Of a stretch of 64,000 nucleotides of DNA, positions 42,735 through 51,889 are shown piece by piece (the first letter of the stretch is position 1; the number at the start of each line of letters is the position of its first letter). Under the pieces are notes generated by a model, which ran no database searches, was not told the origin of the DNA, and was given only the letters and a program-made list of their open reading frames with translations. A program made the translations under genes and the position numbers. Origin of the DNA: Empedobacter stercoris. Lineage in GTDB: Bacteria; Bacteroidota; Bacteroidia; Flavobacteriales; Weeksellaceae. The stretch is from the NCBI RefSeq assembly GCF_965137335.1, contig NZ_CBCRZD010000002.1; one strand, written 5' to 3'.

Positions 42735-45497
42735 ATGAAGAAATCAATTCATCTCATGACAAAATATATTTTTGCACTTCTTATTAGTTTCGTCACAACA
42801 CTCTCTTTTGGACAAGATAAAATTACCATTACAGGAAAAGTAACCGATGGACTTCATTATCCATTAACTGATGCTGATATTATATTAGGTAATCAATCCG
42901 ATTCGACAAAAATTGTTTCTGCAACAACAAATGAATCAGGCGTTTTTAAACTTGAACTTACTCCACAAGAAAAACCCGTTTACTTGATTATTGATGATGC
43001 TTTAGAAGGTGTTTTCAAGCAAAGTTTTGAGTCTCTAAAAAACAACATTGACCTTGGTACTGTTATCATTAATCCGATGATTTATGATTTGGATGAAGTG
43101 ATTGTAACCAATGTAGAACCTATTGTTGTAAAACAAGATACAATCGAATATAATGCGGATTCATACAAAGTAAAACCAAATGCAAACTTAGAAACCCTAT
43201 TAAATGAGTTGCCTGGTTTTGAGATGGACGAAGATGGAAAAATAACGGTAAATGGCAAGGATGTTAATGAAATTTTGATAGATGGAGAACCTTTTTTTGG
43301 AACAGATGGAAAAGTCGCATTAGAAAATTTACCAGCTGATATCATCAAAAAAATTCAGGTTTCGGATTATAAAACGAAAAACGAAAAATTTTCTGGCGAA
43401 CGCTCTAAATCTGATAAATCTTCGTTGAATATTACCTTGAAAGAAGACAAGAAAAAAGGTTATATGCTGAAGGCCACAGCTGGTCATGGAACAGCTAATC
43501 ATTACGAAGGTAATTTAATGGCAAACTATTTTAAAGGAAAAAAGAAAATTAGTCTAATTGGTTCTTCAACTGATATTGCGTCTTCGGGAATGACAAATGG
43601 AGAAGGCTCGAGAGGACAAGGCGGAATGGGAAGAAGAAATTCGAACGGTGTTACAAACAATACATCAATTGGACTGAATTATAATGATCAATTAAATGAT
43701 AATTTGAAGATTGGTGCTGATTATAGACTGAATCATTCCTATACAAAAAACGACCAATTCAAACACATCGAAAACTTTGCTCCAAAAAACACGTATATAT
43801 CTGATGCAAATTCTAAAACAAAAAATGAAACCTATGGTCATAACTTTGGAACAAATTTAGAATGGACAAAAAACAACACGAAGATCTATTTTTACCCGTC
43901 TTTTAATAATTCTTCATCAACGAAATCCTCTATTTCAGATAGTAAAACCTATTCAGATTTAGGAGATTTAAGAAATCAAATGAACCAAACATCCGATGCA
44001 AAATCAAATTCGAACACCTTCAAAACGATTTTATCACTTAATCAACAATTCAAGAATAAATCTTATTTAGACTTTAATTCGGATATTTCGATTGGCAAAA
44101 CAGATCGCAATTCATTCATAAATTCTACAACTTTATATACAACTGATTCGATTGATGATATTTATCGAAATGTAAATGAACAAAATATTTCGAAAGATAA
44201 TTCGTATAATTTTAATGTAAAATATACCTATCCCATTTCTGATTCTTTAAAAATTGCAGTTGGTACTGCATATAATTTAACCGATTCTGAAACCAATAAT
44301 AGAACGTTAAATTACAATGAAACTACTGGAGAATATGATAACTTGAACACTGATTTGACACGATTTTATTCCACTCGACTGAATGAACTTAATCCATTCA
44401 CTCAATTATTATTGAACAAAAAGAAGATTTCTGCAACCTTAAGATTAGGTGCAACGATTTATAATCAACAAAATTTTGGAATATTTAAAGCAGCTGATTA
44501 TCGTTCGACACAAAACAAAACTTTACCAGATATTTCGGGTAATATTCGTTATCAAAATGGAAACAACTCGCTTTCTTTGTTGTATAATTATCAAACAAGT
44601 TTAGCTTCGACTTCACAAGTTTTACCAATTATAGACGAAACGGATCCGTTAGATGTTTTTAAAGGTAATCCTGATTTAAACCCTAATAAAGCACATCGAA
44701 TCAATTTAATGTTTAGCAATTTTGATCGAAAAACACGTCAAGGATTCAATGCAAATTTAGGCTATACCTACAACGAATCGAATATTGTTAATTATACCGA
44801 AATGGATTATTCGATTTATAAAAGAACAACAACTTACGAAAATGTCAAAGGAAATTATCGCCTAAATGGTAATGTTTTTTTCAATAAACACTATCAAAAA
44901 GGAAACAATAAATTTAGAATTAATATTGGTACATCTGCAAGTTATGCATTAACACAAGGTTTTAGGGATGCTGTAAAATATGAACAGTACAACACGACTC
45001 TATCACCTATGCTAAGATTAAATTGGGATTACGGCGATTATTTAACAATTTCTCCATCGTACCGTTTAAACTTTACCAATTCTAAATATGTGAATTATTC
45101 GATTGACAATCAGAATAATATAACGCACAATTTCGGAATTAAAACGATTTCTACTTTTCCTAAAAATTTGGCATGGACAAATGATTTCAGCTACAATTAT
45201 AATTCGAGAATGGTAGCAGGTTTCAAGCGCGATTTCTTTTTATGGAATACAAGTTTAATGTATCGTTTCTTTGATGATAAATTAGAAGCTGGAATAAAAG
45301 TATATGATTTATTGAACCAAAATAATAGTTATACGCGAACAATTAATGCAGAGTCTGTCGTTGATCAACGTAACAATATTTTGACGCAATTCATCATGTT
45401 TTCATTAACTTTTAACCTCAATCAATTTGGAGCAAAAGTAAGCAAAACAGGAGATGGAAATCGATATAGAGAAAGTAGTGGAATGCAAATACAATAA
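42735..45497 (+). CDS. TonB-dependent-receptor-like outer-membrane protein
   Basis: A 920-residue outer-membrane protein. After the signal peptide (cleavage near LSFGQ) comes a carboxypeptidase-regulatory-like Ig domain (ITGKVTDGLHYPLTDADIIL, about 30-115), then a plug-like region with VNGKDVNEILIDGEPFFG and LPADIIKKIQV, and a long barrel rich in aromatic and Asn residues. The match is to the CarboxypepD-reg / outer-membrane beta-barrel 3 group found in Bacteroidota. There is no SusD partner, so a glycan role is not supported; the substrate is unknown. The ATG at 42756 (MTKYIF) is an alternative start with a more compact signal peptide. Confidence 0.85.
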   Translation: MKKSIHLMTKYIFALLISFVTTLSFGQDKITITGKVTDGLHYPLTDADIILGNQSDSTKIVSATTNESGVFKLELTPQEKPVYLIIDDALEGVFKQSFESLKNNIDLGTVIINPMIYDLDEVIVTNVEPIVVKQDTIEYNADSYKVKPNANLETLLNELPGFEMDEDGKITVNGKDVNEILIDGEPFFGTDGKVALENLPADIIKKIQVSDYKTKNEKFSGERSKSDKSSLNITLKEDKKKGYMLKATAGHGTANHYEGNLMANYFKGKKKISLIGSSTDIASSGMTNGEGSRGQGGMGRRNSNGVTNNTSIGLNYNDQLNDNLKIGADYRLNHSYTKNDQFKHIENFAPKNTYISDANSKTKNETYGHNFGTNLEWTKNNTKIYFYPSFNNSSSTKSSISDSKTYSDLGDLRNQMNQTSDAKSNSNTFKTILSLNQQFKNKSYLDFNSDISIGKTDRNSFINSTTLYTTDSIDDIYRNVNEQNISKDNSYNFNVKYTYPISDSLKIAVGTAYNLTDSETNNRTLNYNETTGEYDNLNTDLTRFYSTRLNELNPFTQLLLNKKKISATLRLGATIYNQQNFGIFKAADYRSTQNKTLPDISGNIRYQNGNNSLSLLYNYQTSLASTSQVLPIIDETDPLDVFKGNPDLNPNKAHRINLMFSNFDRKTRQGFNANLGYTYNESNIVNYTEMDYSIYKRTTTYENVKGNYRLNGNVFFNKHYQKGNNKFRINIGTSASYALTQGFRDAVKYEQYNTTLSPMLRLNWDYGDYLTISPSYRLNFTNSKYVNYSIDNQNNITHNFGIKTISTFPKNLAWTNDFSYNYNSRMVAGFKRDFFLWNTSLMYRFFDDKLEAGIKVYDLLNQNNSYTRTINAESVVDQRNNILTQFIMFSLTFNLNQFGAKVSKTGDGNRYRESSGMQIQ

Positions 45498-45500
45498 AAC

Positions 45501-45535
45501 AAAAAAGGCTCAATATTGAGCCTTTTTTGTTTTTA
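45501..45535. terminator. Bidirectional terminator, receptor / rluB
   Basis: A 28-bp perfect palindrome with stem AAAAAAGGCTCAAT, flanked by A and T, between convergent genes. Confidence 0.85.
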
Positions 45536-45551
45536 CTATTTTAGCGAATTA

Positions 45552-46520
45552 TTATAACATTTTCAAGAAGTTAACTTCTAATTCTGTTAATTTTCTATAT
45601 TCACCTCTTTGTATTGTTTTCTTTGTAAGTCCAGCAAAAGAAACACGATCTAAAGCCTCTACCTCATACCCTTTCTCTTGGAAAATACGGCGTACAACAC
45701 GGTTCCAACCAATGTGTAGCTCTATACCAACTTCATTTTTTGGTCGACCTTCGATAAAAGAAATCGCATCAACAACTGCAATTCCTTCAGGAATTAAGCG
45801 TACACCTTTTTTGATGTCAGCCATATCGTTAGCTGTTAATTTCTTATCCAATGTCACATGATATATTTTCTTAATATCGTGACTTGGATGCGTTAATTTC
45901 TTCGTTAAATAACCATCGTTCGTAAACAATAAAACACCTGTTGTTTGTCTGTCTAAGCGACCTACAGGGAAAATACGTGCTGTAGTTGCATTAGCCATTA
46001 AGTCCATAACTGTTTTACGTCCTTTTTCGTCATTTGAAGTAGAAATAAACCCTTTAGGTTTATTCAATACAAAATAGACATTTTTCTCTGAAGAGATTTT
46101 ACGACCATCAAAACGTACTTCATCATCGGGTTGTACTTTATACCCCATTTCTGTAATCACTTGACCATTCACTGTAACGATTCCAGTTTTGATCAACTCG
46201 TCAGCCTCTCTTCTGGATGCAATCCCTGCATTCGCTACATATTTATTTAAACGAATAGTCCCGTCATCAACTGGTGCTTTTTTTAACCTTTTTACAAAAG
46301 GTTTTTCACCTGGTTTACTGAACGTCTTTTTTGGTCCAAAACTTTTCTTTCCTTCTTCTGTTGGTTTTCCTCCAAAACTTGGTTTACTTCCTCCAAAAGA
46401 CGGTTTTCCTTTCCCTGAAGATGGTCGTGAAGAAGAATTTCCTCTTGCTGACCCACCTTTTCCACGATTGTTCCCGCCTTGGGAATTTCTGTCGTTGGAT
46501 TGATTTCGTCTGTTATTCAT
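45552..46520 (-). CDS. rluB: Pseudouridine synthase, RluB/RsuA family
   Basis: A 322-residue rRNA pseudouridine synthase. Residues 1-85 are a basic, low-complexity Gly/Ser/Lys extension with repeated KPSFGG units; then comes an S4 RNA-binding domain (RLNKYVANAGIASRREADE) and the catalytic domain with GRLDRQTTGVLL, which holds the active-site Asp. RluB modifies 23S rRNA in E. coli; the exact target here is not provable. Such extensions are common in flavobacterial RluB. It is the last gene of the mvk-ubiA-rluB operon (10 bases from ubiA-like). Confidence 0.9.
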   Translation of the reverse strand: MNNRRNQSNDRNSQGGNNRGKGGSARGNSSSRPSSGKGKPSFGGSKPSFGGKPTEEGKKSFGPKKTFSKPGEKPFVKRLKKAPVDDGTIRLNKYVANAGIASRREADELIKTGIVTVNGQVITEMGYKVQPDDEVRFDGRKISSEKNVYFVLNKPKGFISTSNDEKGRKTVMDLMANATTARIFPVGRLDRQTTGVLLFTNDGYLTKKLTHPSHDIKKIYHVTLDKKLTANDMADIKKGVRLIPEGIAVVDAISFIEGRPKNEVGIELHIGWNRVVRRIFQEKGYEVEALDRVSFAGLTKKTIQRGEYRKLTELEVNFLKML

Positions 46521-46530
46521 TTGAATTTGA

Positions 46531-47454
46531 TTAATTTATGCGCTTGTTAAAATTTTGCGCAATAGTTTGCAAAGTTAAGGGATTTATTTCGATTAATACG
46601 ATACTAAATACACCTGCAACAATCATTCCTTTAAAAAAATAATGTAAAATCTTATATTCTTGCATAGTTTTGATTCTCCAAATGATAAGTAAAATCAAGG
46701 TAAATGCAATATTTGCTGCAATAAAAAAATATTTCATAGCACCCACATCATCTTTTATCAAAATAATAAAACCAATGATTAATTCGATAATAATTAAACC
46801 AGAAATTAAAATTTTGGTAAAATCTATTCCATATTTGATTGGAATCGAGTCGTAATTATAAATTAAATCTGCTTTCTGAGAGCTCAAATCTTTTACGATA
46901 TCGGTAATCAATAGCAAAATGGTTAAATATGTCGCGTGTAATGCAAGATTGAATGTAAAATGGTCAAAATAAATGAGTAATGCAAAAAATGGCATGACGC
47001 GAATAATAACCAAATAAAAATTTTTAATCAATGCAAAACGGTTAATCTTGTGGCTATAAAACCAAACTAAAAATTGATAAACGAAGAAGAAAATAAAAAC
47101 ACGCCAAGAAATCAAGGCCGCAATAAATAAAGCGAGTAAATTAAGAATGATATAAACAGTTAATTTAAAGCCTTGCGAAACTTGTTTTTGCAAATATACT
47201 TGCATCGGACGTTTGAGTTCGTCTTTCTCTAAATCGTAAAAATTATTGATAATATAGCCAGCTGCAACGCAAAGAATAGAGCAAAGTATTAATCCATCTA
47301 ATTTAGGATTAGTTAGCAATTCTCGGTGGCTAATATCGGGTGCAAAAATAAAAAGTGCGGCAAGATATTGTGCTAAAATTAACACAATAAGATTGTAACC
47401 ACGAACAACAGAAAATAATGCAAAAATTTTTAAGATTATTTTCTGTATGTTCAT
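46531..47454 (-). CDS. UbiA-family prenyltransferase
   Basis: A 307-residue polytopic membrane protein with about eight or nine helices. The first Asp-rich motif of UbiA prenyltransferases is visible as NNFYDLEKD near residue 70, and the second region around DIVKDLSSQKAD (about 190). Flavobacterial homologues are usually annotated geranylgeranylglycerol-phosphate geranylgeranyltransferase, without proof I know of. It lies between mevalonate kinase and rluB, and the mevalonate kinase neighbour supports a prenyl-diphosphate substrate. Confidence 0.82.
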   Translation of the reverse strand: MNIQKIILKIFALFSVVRGYNLIVLILAQYLAALFIFAPDISHRELLTNPKLDGLILCSILCVAAGYIINNFYDLEKDELKRPMQVYLQKQVSQGFKLTVYIILNLLALFIAALISWRVFIFFFVYQFLVWFYSHKINRFALIKNFYLVIIRVMPFFALLIYFDHFTFNLALHATYLTILLLITDIVKDLSSQKADLIYNYDSIPIKYGIDFTKILISGLIIIELIIGFIILIKDDVGAMKYFFIAANIAFTLILLIIWRIKTMQEYKILHYFFKGMIVAGVFSIVLIEINPLTLQTIAQNFNKRIN

Positions 47455-47480
47455 AAATTGTATTTTAATAAATTATTTTA

Positions 47481-48398
47481 TTAGAATTTGTAGATAACTT
47501 CTGTCTGAAAGTCTTTCAAATAACTTTTTGCTTTGTCATAATCTTGCGTAAATCCAAGAACGTAACCACCGCCACCAGAACCACAAAGTTTTAGGTAATA
47601 GGTATCTGTATCAATTCCAGTTTTCCAAGCGTCCACCAATTTTTGAGGAATCATTGGTCTAAAATGTTCATAACCCCAAGCAGATAATTTCTGAAGATTA
47701 GCAAAAAGCGGATTGTATTCTCCCTTTACAAAGTTTTCGATACAAGCATTGTTGTATTTGATAAATTCCTCTTTCAATGTTTTACGGAAACCTTCTTTTT
47801 TCATCTTTTCGAAGAAAATGTGAATCATTGGTGCAGTTTCTCCAGGAGTTCCTGAATTGATTAAGAAAACAGCTCCTTTTCCATCTTCTTTTGCAGAAGG
47901 CAAACCAATTGTCGAAATATCGTCTTTAGATTGTATTAGTAATGGAATATTCATGTAACAAATCAAAGGGTCAATTCCAGAACTTTTACCATGAAAATGA
48001 GATTCTAAATTTCCAAAAAGCGCTTTTAACTCACTTATTTTTTCTTTGTTTAGATGTTGATTGATATCAATTTTATTCAAGGCATATTTGTCATAAATAG
48101 CTGCGACCAAAGCGCCCGAACTTCCTACCCCATATCCTTGTGGAATATTAGAGTCGAAGTACATGCCGTTTGCAACATCTTCTGAAAAAGATTTTGTATC
48201 AAAGGTATCGGCAAAATTTTCTTCTAAAAATTTTGCATAATTTTTTAAGTGAGCATTTGATTGTTCTGCTATTTCAGAAGGTTCAAATTTTAATGCACCT
48301 TGGTAAAAATTATAAGGAATTGTTAATCCTTTCGAGTTCTCAATAATTCCATATTCGCCAAAAAGTAAGATTTTGGCATAAAATAATGGGTTTTTCAT
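47481..48398 (-). CDS. GHMP kinase, probable mevalonate kinase
   Basis: A 305-residue GHMP-superfamily kinase. The N-terminus AKILLFGEYGIIENSKGL is the first GHMP motif of mevalonate kinases, the ATP loop is PQGYGVGSSGALVAA (about 92-106), and the C-terminal motif is KLCGSGGGGYVLGF. It would phosphorylate mevalonate for isoprenoid synthesis, which in Bacteroidota flavobacteria goes by the mevalonate route. It starts the operon with the UbiA-like gene (26 bases apart). Other pathway genes are outside the window. Confidence 0.85.
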   Translation of the reverse strand: MKNPLFYAKILLFGEYGIIENSKGLTIPYNFYQGALKFEPSEIAEQSNAHLKNYAKFLEENFADTFDTKSFSEDVANGMYFDSNIPQGYGVGSSGALVAAIYDKYALNKIDINQHLNKEKISELKALFGNLESHFHGKSSGIDPLICYMNIPLLIQSKDDISTIGLPSAKEDGKGAVFLINSGTPGETAPMIHIFFEKMKKEGFRKTLKEEFIKYNNACIENFVKGEYNPLFANLQKLSAWGYEHFRPMIPQKLVDAWKTGIDTDTYYLKLCGSGGGGYVLGFTQDYDKAKSYLKDFQTEVIYKF

Positions 48399-48649
48399 TC
48401 CACGCTAAAATTGGTCTTGCAAATCTACAAAATTTAAGCCAATCTTTTCTCAATTCGTAAAAGACTTTTGGTTTAAGAAATTGTAAATCACCTTTATTTG
48501 AAATCAATCGAATTATTTTTTCGCTTTAGACTTATTTTGGAATATATTTTGACTAATCATTTTAAAATAAATTAATTAAATTTTGATTAAGATGAAATGA
48601 TTTTAAACGAATTAAGACTAAAAATAGAGAATTAATGTATTAAAATATA

Positions 48650-48657
48650 TAAATTTG
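48650..48657 (+). promoter_or_regulatory. -7 element directly in front of the CBS gene
   Basis: TAAATTTG fits TAnnTTTG; CGCC separates it from the ATG at 48662, so the operon mRNA may be leaderless. A -33 TTTG is not seen at the right distance. Confidence 0.5.
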
Positions 48658-48661
48658 CGCC

Positions 48662-49318
48662 ATGTATATTACTGAATATTTATCAAACGAAGTTAAACCC
48701 GGAAAAGTTAGTTTTTCTCCAAGTCAGCTTTTAGAAGTTGTACAGGAGAATAGATTGACGCATATACCTTTGTTCCAAGGATTGGATTTTGTTGGTAATA
48801 TCTCGGATGAAGATTTGATCGAATTATCTCTTAACGATGAAAAAGTGGATTACACTTCCTATTTAGAGCATTTTTATCTTTCGGAATCAAGTACGCTTTT
48901 AGATGCTATTCAGATGATGTACACGAATCAGGCGAATATCCTTCCAATTATCAATGAACAATCGCGCTATGTTGGCTGTATTACAGAAACGGATATAATC
49001 AATACGTTAGCAAAATTTCCTTTTGTTGCGGCCCAAGGCGTCTCGATGTTAGTTTCTATTGCAGAAAAAGAGTTGTCGATGACTGCGATTTCTAATATTA
49101 TCGAAGTGAATAATGGAAAAATTTTGGGAATGATGATTGTTGGTTACAAAGAAGATAGTGTTTATGTTTTGCTAAAATTTAGCTCTTCCAATTTGTTAGT
49201 GATTGGTGAAACATTTGAACGTTATGGATATCAAGTGATTCAGAAATTTTATAACGACGAAAAGCAAGAACTTCTACAAAGTCGTTATGCACAACTATTA
49301 AAATACATGAATACCTAA
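48662..49318 (+). CDS. CBS-domain protein
   Basis: A 218-residue cytoplasmic protein with a pair of CBS motifs (about 10-65 and 75-130; the second with ANILPIINEQSRYVGCITETDII) and a C-terminal region resembling an ACT-like fold. CBS pairs bind adenine nucleotides, but the role is unknown. It heads the operon CBS-nadK-DUF6089-uppS-bamA-ompH-ompH, an order conserved in flavobacteria, and its stop overlaps the nadK start (TAATG), which points to translational coupling. Confidence 0.82.
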   Translation: MYITEYLSNEVKPGKVSFSPSQLLEVVQENRLTHIPLFQGLDFVGNISDEDLIELSLNDEKVDYTSYLEHFYLSESSTLLDAIQMMYTNQANILPIINEQSRYVGCITETDIINTLAKFPFVAAQGVSMLVSIAEKELSMTAISNIIEVNNGKILGMMIVGYKEDSVYVLLKFSSSNLLVIGETFERYGYQVIQKFYNDEKQELLQSRYAQLLKYMNT

Positions 49319-50202
49319 TGATAAAAGTTGCACTTTTTGGACAAAAAACAAGTACGTCTTTAACGGATATTATTCCACCATTTATTAATTATTTAGTTCA
49401 AAATGAAATTACTTTTTGTGTTGAACAAAACTTTCTTCAAATTTTAAAAGAGACAACTGATTTTCATAGCGAAAATGTAGAAACCTATACTTCTTATGAA
49501 GATCTTGACAAATCAGTCATGTTCTTATTCAGTTTTGGAGGAGACGGAACAATATTGTCTGCGACAACAATAGTGAAAGACTCTAACATTCCGATTATCG
49601 GTGTCAATACAGGTCGATTAGGTTTTTTAGCAACAATTAATAAAAATGTATTGTTAGAACAATTAGATAGTTTTTTCAATGGACAATACAATATTATTCC
49701 AAGAACTTTATTGACAGTAAAAAGAAGTGATGGTGTAGAAATTGAAAATAATTTTGCCATTAACGAAGTAACTGTTGTTCGACGCGAAACCACGAGTATG
49801 ATAACAGTTGATGCTTATTTAAACAATGAGTTTTTAAATTCTTTTTGGTCCGATGGTTTGATTATATCGACACCTACAGGTTCTACAGGATATTCGTTAA
49901 GTTGTGGAGGTCCAATTGTACATCCTTCTAATCAAAACTTTGTGATAACACCGGTCGCACCTCATAATCTAAATGTGCGTCCATTAGTTGTGTCAGAAAA
50001 CGAAAAAATTGACTTAAAAATACGTAGTAGAGCTAATGAATACTTCCTTTCGTTAGATTCTCGTAACTTTCCTTTAACAACTGACGTCGAATTGACAATA
50101 CAAAAAGCTGATTTCAAAATCTTAATCGTTGAAGCTATTGACGCGACTTATTTCACAACTTTGAGAGAAAAAATGCTTTGGGGTTCGGATAAAAGGAATT
50201 AA
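49318..50202 (+). CDS. nadK: NAD kinase
   Basis: Phosphorylates NAD to NADP with ATP. The 294-residue protein contains the family motif GGDGTIL (about residue 74) with the catalytic Asp, NEVTVVRRETTSM, and the glycine-rich TPTGSTGYSLSCGGPIV. The start overlaps the CBS stop by one base. A 118-base gap with a TATATTTG -7 element (50262-50269) follows before the next gene. Confidence 0.96.
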   Translation: MIKVALFGQKTSTSLTDIIPPFINYLVQNEITFCVEQNFLQILKETTDFHSENVETYTSYEDLDKSVMFLFSFGGDGTILSATTIVKDSNIPIIGVNTGRLGFLATINKNVLLEQLDSFFNGQYNIIPRTLLTVKRSDGVEIENNFAINEVTVVRRETTSMITVDAYLNNEFLNSFWSDGLIISTPTGSTGYSLSCGGPIVHPSNQNFVITPVAPHNLNVRPLVVSENEKIDLKIRSRANEYFLSLDSRNFPLTTDVELTIQKADFKILIVEAIDATYFTTLREKMLWGSDKRN

Positions 50203-50261
50203 AATTTACAATAAAACTTCTTAATTTTTGTTAAATCAGTTACGTTGAATTGACTTTTGTT

Positions 50262-50269
50262 TATATTTG
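50262..50269 (+). promoter_or_regulatory. -7 element upstream of DUF6089 gene
   Basis: TATATTTG fits the consensus and gives a leader of about 48 bases; a TTTG at the right spacing is not seen. Confidence 0.5.
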
Positions 50270-50320
50270 TTCGAATTTAAAAGAAACTAAAAAGCAAAAG
50301 CCGAAAAAATAACACAACAT

Positions 50321-51112
50321 ATGAGGAGATTATTTTTATTTGTTTTTATACTATGTTTTTCGCAATTAGCAGTTGCGCAAAGGCATGAACTCGGAGTTTT
50401 TGCTGGTGGTGCAAATGTGATTGGCGATATTGGTAAAGCGAATTATATAAATCCTTTGCCAACAAAAACAGAACCAGGTGGAAAAATATATTTCCCTATT
50501 TCGGTGGGCGCATTGTATCGTTTTAATATAAATCCACAAATGGGATTTAGAGCAAATGTTTCTTATTCAAAAGTTGGAGCAAGTGACCATCGTTCGAAAG
50601 AGTACTATAAATTAGAAAGAAATAAAAATTTCAGAAATAATATTGTAGAAGGTTCTTTGATGTTTGAGTATAATTTTTTTAACATCAATGATGATCAAGA
50701 AACAGCACAATCGCCTTATATCTTTTTTGGTGTAGGGGCTTTTTCAGCAAAAGGCAAAGAATATGATTATGATTCAACAGTTTCAACAGAATACCCAAGT
50801 GGAAAAATTATAGAAAAATCAAAATACAAAACCAATTTATCTCTTCCTTTTGGAGTAGGATATAAAGTAAGGTTTAATTACAGTTGGATTTTGTCTTTCG
50901 AAACAGGTATTCGTTATACAAGTGTCGATTATTTAGATTACAATGTAGGTGAATTTTCAACAAATTTTACTGAAGCAATAGATAATGGAGATTTATCTTC
51001 TGAAGAGTATAAAAAAAGAATATTTGGAAATACATCGAATAAAGATTGGTATGTATTAACAGGAATTTCCTTAACATATAGTTTCGGACGACCTGCATGT
51101 TATTGCGATTAA
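50321..51112 (+). CDS. DUF6089-family outer-membrane protein
   Basis: A 263-residue protein with a signal peptide (cleavage near LAVAQ) and a mature part like a small beta barrel (HELGVFAGGANVIGDIG; GFRANVSYSKVGA; terminal SFGRPACYCD). It fits DUF6089, which lies at this position in flavobacterial genomes. Located 8 bases upstream of uppS, so it is translated from the same mRNA. No function is known; the operon suggests outer-membrane assembly. Confidence 0.82.
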   Translation: MRRLFLFVFILCFSQLAVAQRHELGVFAGGANVIGDIGKANYINPLPTKTEPGGKIYFPISVGALYRFNINPQMGFRANVSYSKVGASDHRSKEYYKLERNKNFRNNIVEGSLMFEYNFFNINDDQETAQSPYIFFGVGAFSAKGKEYDYDSTVSTEYPSGKIIEKSKYKTNLSLPFGVGYKVRFNYSWILSFETGIRYTSVDYLDYNVGEFSTNFTEAIDNGDLSSEEYKKRIFGNTSNKDWYVLTGISLTYSFGRPACYCD

Positions 51113-51119
51113 AAATAAA

Positions 51120-51869
51120 ATGAAAGACAGTTTAGAAGAACAAATAGATAAAAACAATCTACCTCATCACGTTGCAATCATAATGGATGGTAACGGAAGA
51201 TGGGCGAAGAAGAACGGAAAGGAAAGAACTTTCGGACACAAAAATGCGTTGGGAGCTGTACGATCTTCAATAGAAACTTGTCGAAAATTAGGTATAAAAC
51301 ATCTGACACTCTATGCATTTTCTACTGAAAATTGGAACCGTCCAAAATTAGAAGTCAATGTTTTGATGACTTTATTAAGTTCTGCAATTAAGGACGAAAT
51401 AAATGAATTGCACAAAAATGGCATTCGATTGAATGTGATTGGAGATATATCAAAATTACCAAGCAAAGCATTCAAAGATTTGACTAAAGCAATGGAAAAA
51501 ACAAAAGATAATATAGCTTGCGTTTTAACATTAGCATTAAGTTATGGTTCCAAAGAAGAACTATTAAATGCAATGAAATCTATTGCTCAACAATACAAAG
51601 ACGGTGAAATATCCGACTATGATTTTAATGAAGAATTAGTTCATAAAAACTTATATACACACGATTTACCAATGGTAGATCTTATGATTAGAACAAGCGG
51701 CGAAACCAGAATTAGCAATTTCTTATTGTGGCAAATTGCCTATGCAGAATTGTATTTTACAGAGGTTCTGTGGCCTGATTTTAATGAAGAAGAATTTTAT
51801 AAAGCAATTTTAAATTACCAAAATAGAGAACGTAGATTTGGTAAAATAAGCGAGCAACTAACGAACTAA
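51120..51869 (+). CDS. uppS: Undecaprenyl diphosphate synthase (isoprenyl transferase)
   Basis: Makes the C55 lipid carrier for peptidoglycan and surface polysaccharides. The 249-residue protein has IMDGNGRWAKK (about 21-31) with the catalytic Asp, TLYAFSTENWNRP, and the substrate region RTSGETRISNFLLWQ. It lies 20 bases before bamA in the envelope operon. Confidence 0.96.
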   Translation: MKDSLEEQIDKNNLPHHVAIIMDGNGRWAKKNGKERTFGHKNALGAVRSSIETCRKLGIKHLTLYAFSTENWNRPKLEVNVLMTLLSSAIKDEINELHKNGIRLNVIGDISKLPSKAFKDLTKAMEKTKDNIACVLTLALSYGSKEELLNAMKSIAQQYKDGEISDYDFNEELVHKNLYTHDLPMVDLMIRTSGETRISNFLLWQIAYAELYFTEVLWPDFNEEEFYKAILNYQNRERRFGKISEQLTN

Positions 51870-51889
51870 TCGAACTGAAATAGAGGATT

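Noticed and set aside
46189..46503. 104-codon frame opposite the Gly/Ser-rich part of rluB
   Set aside because: Pro/Phe-rich antisense of a low-complexity region.
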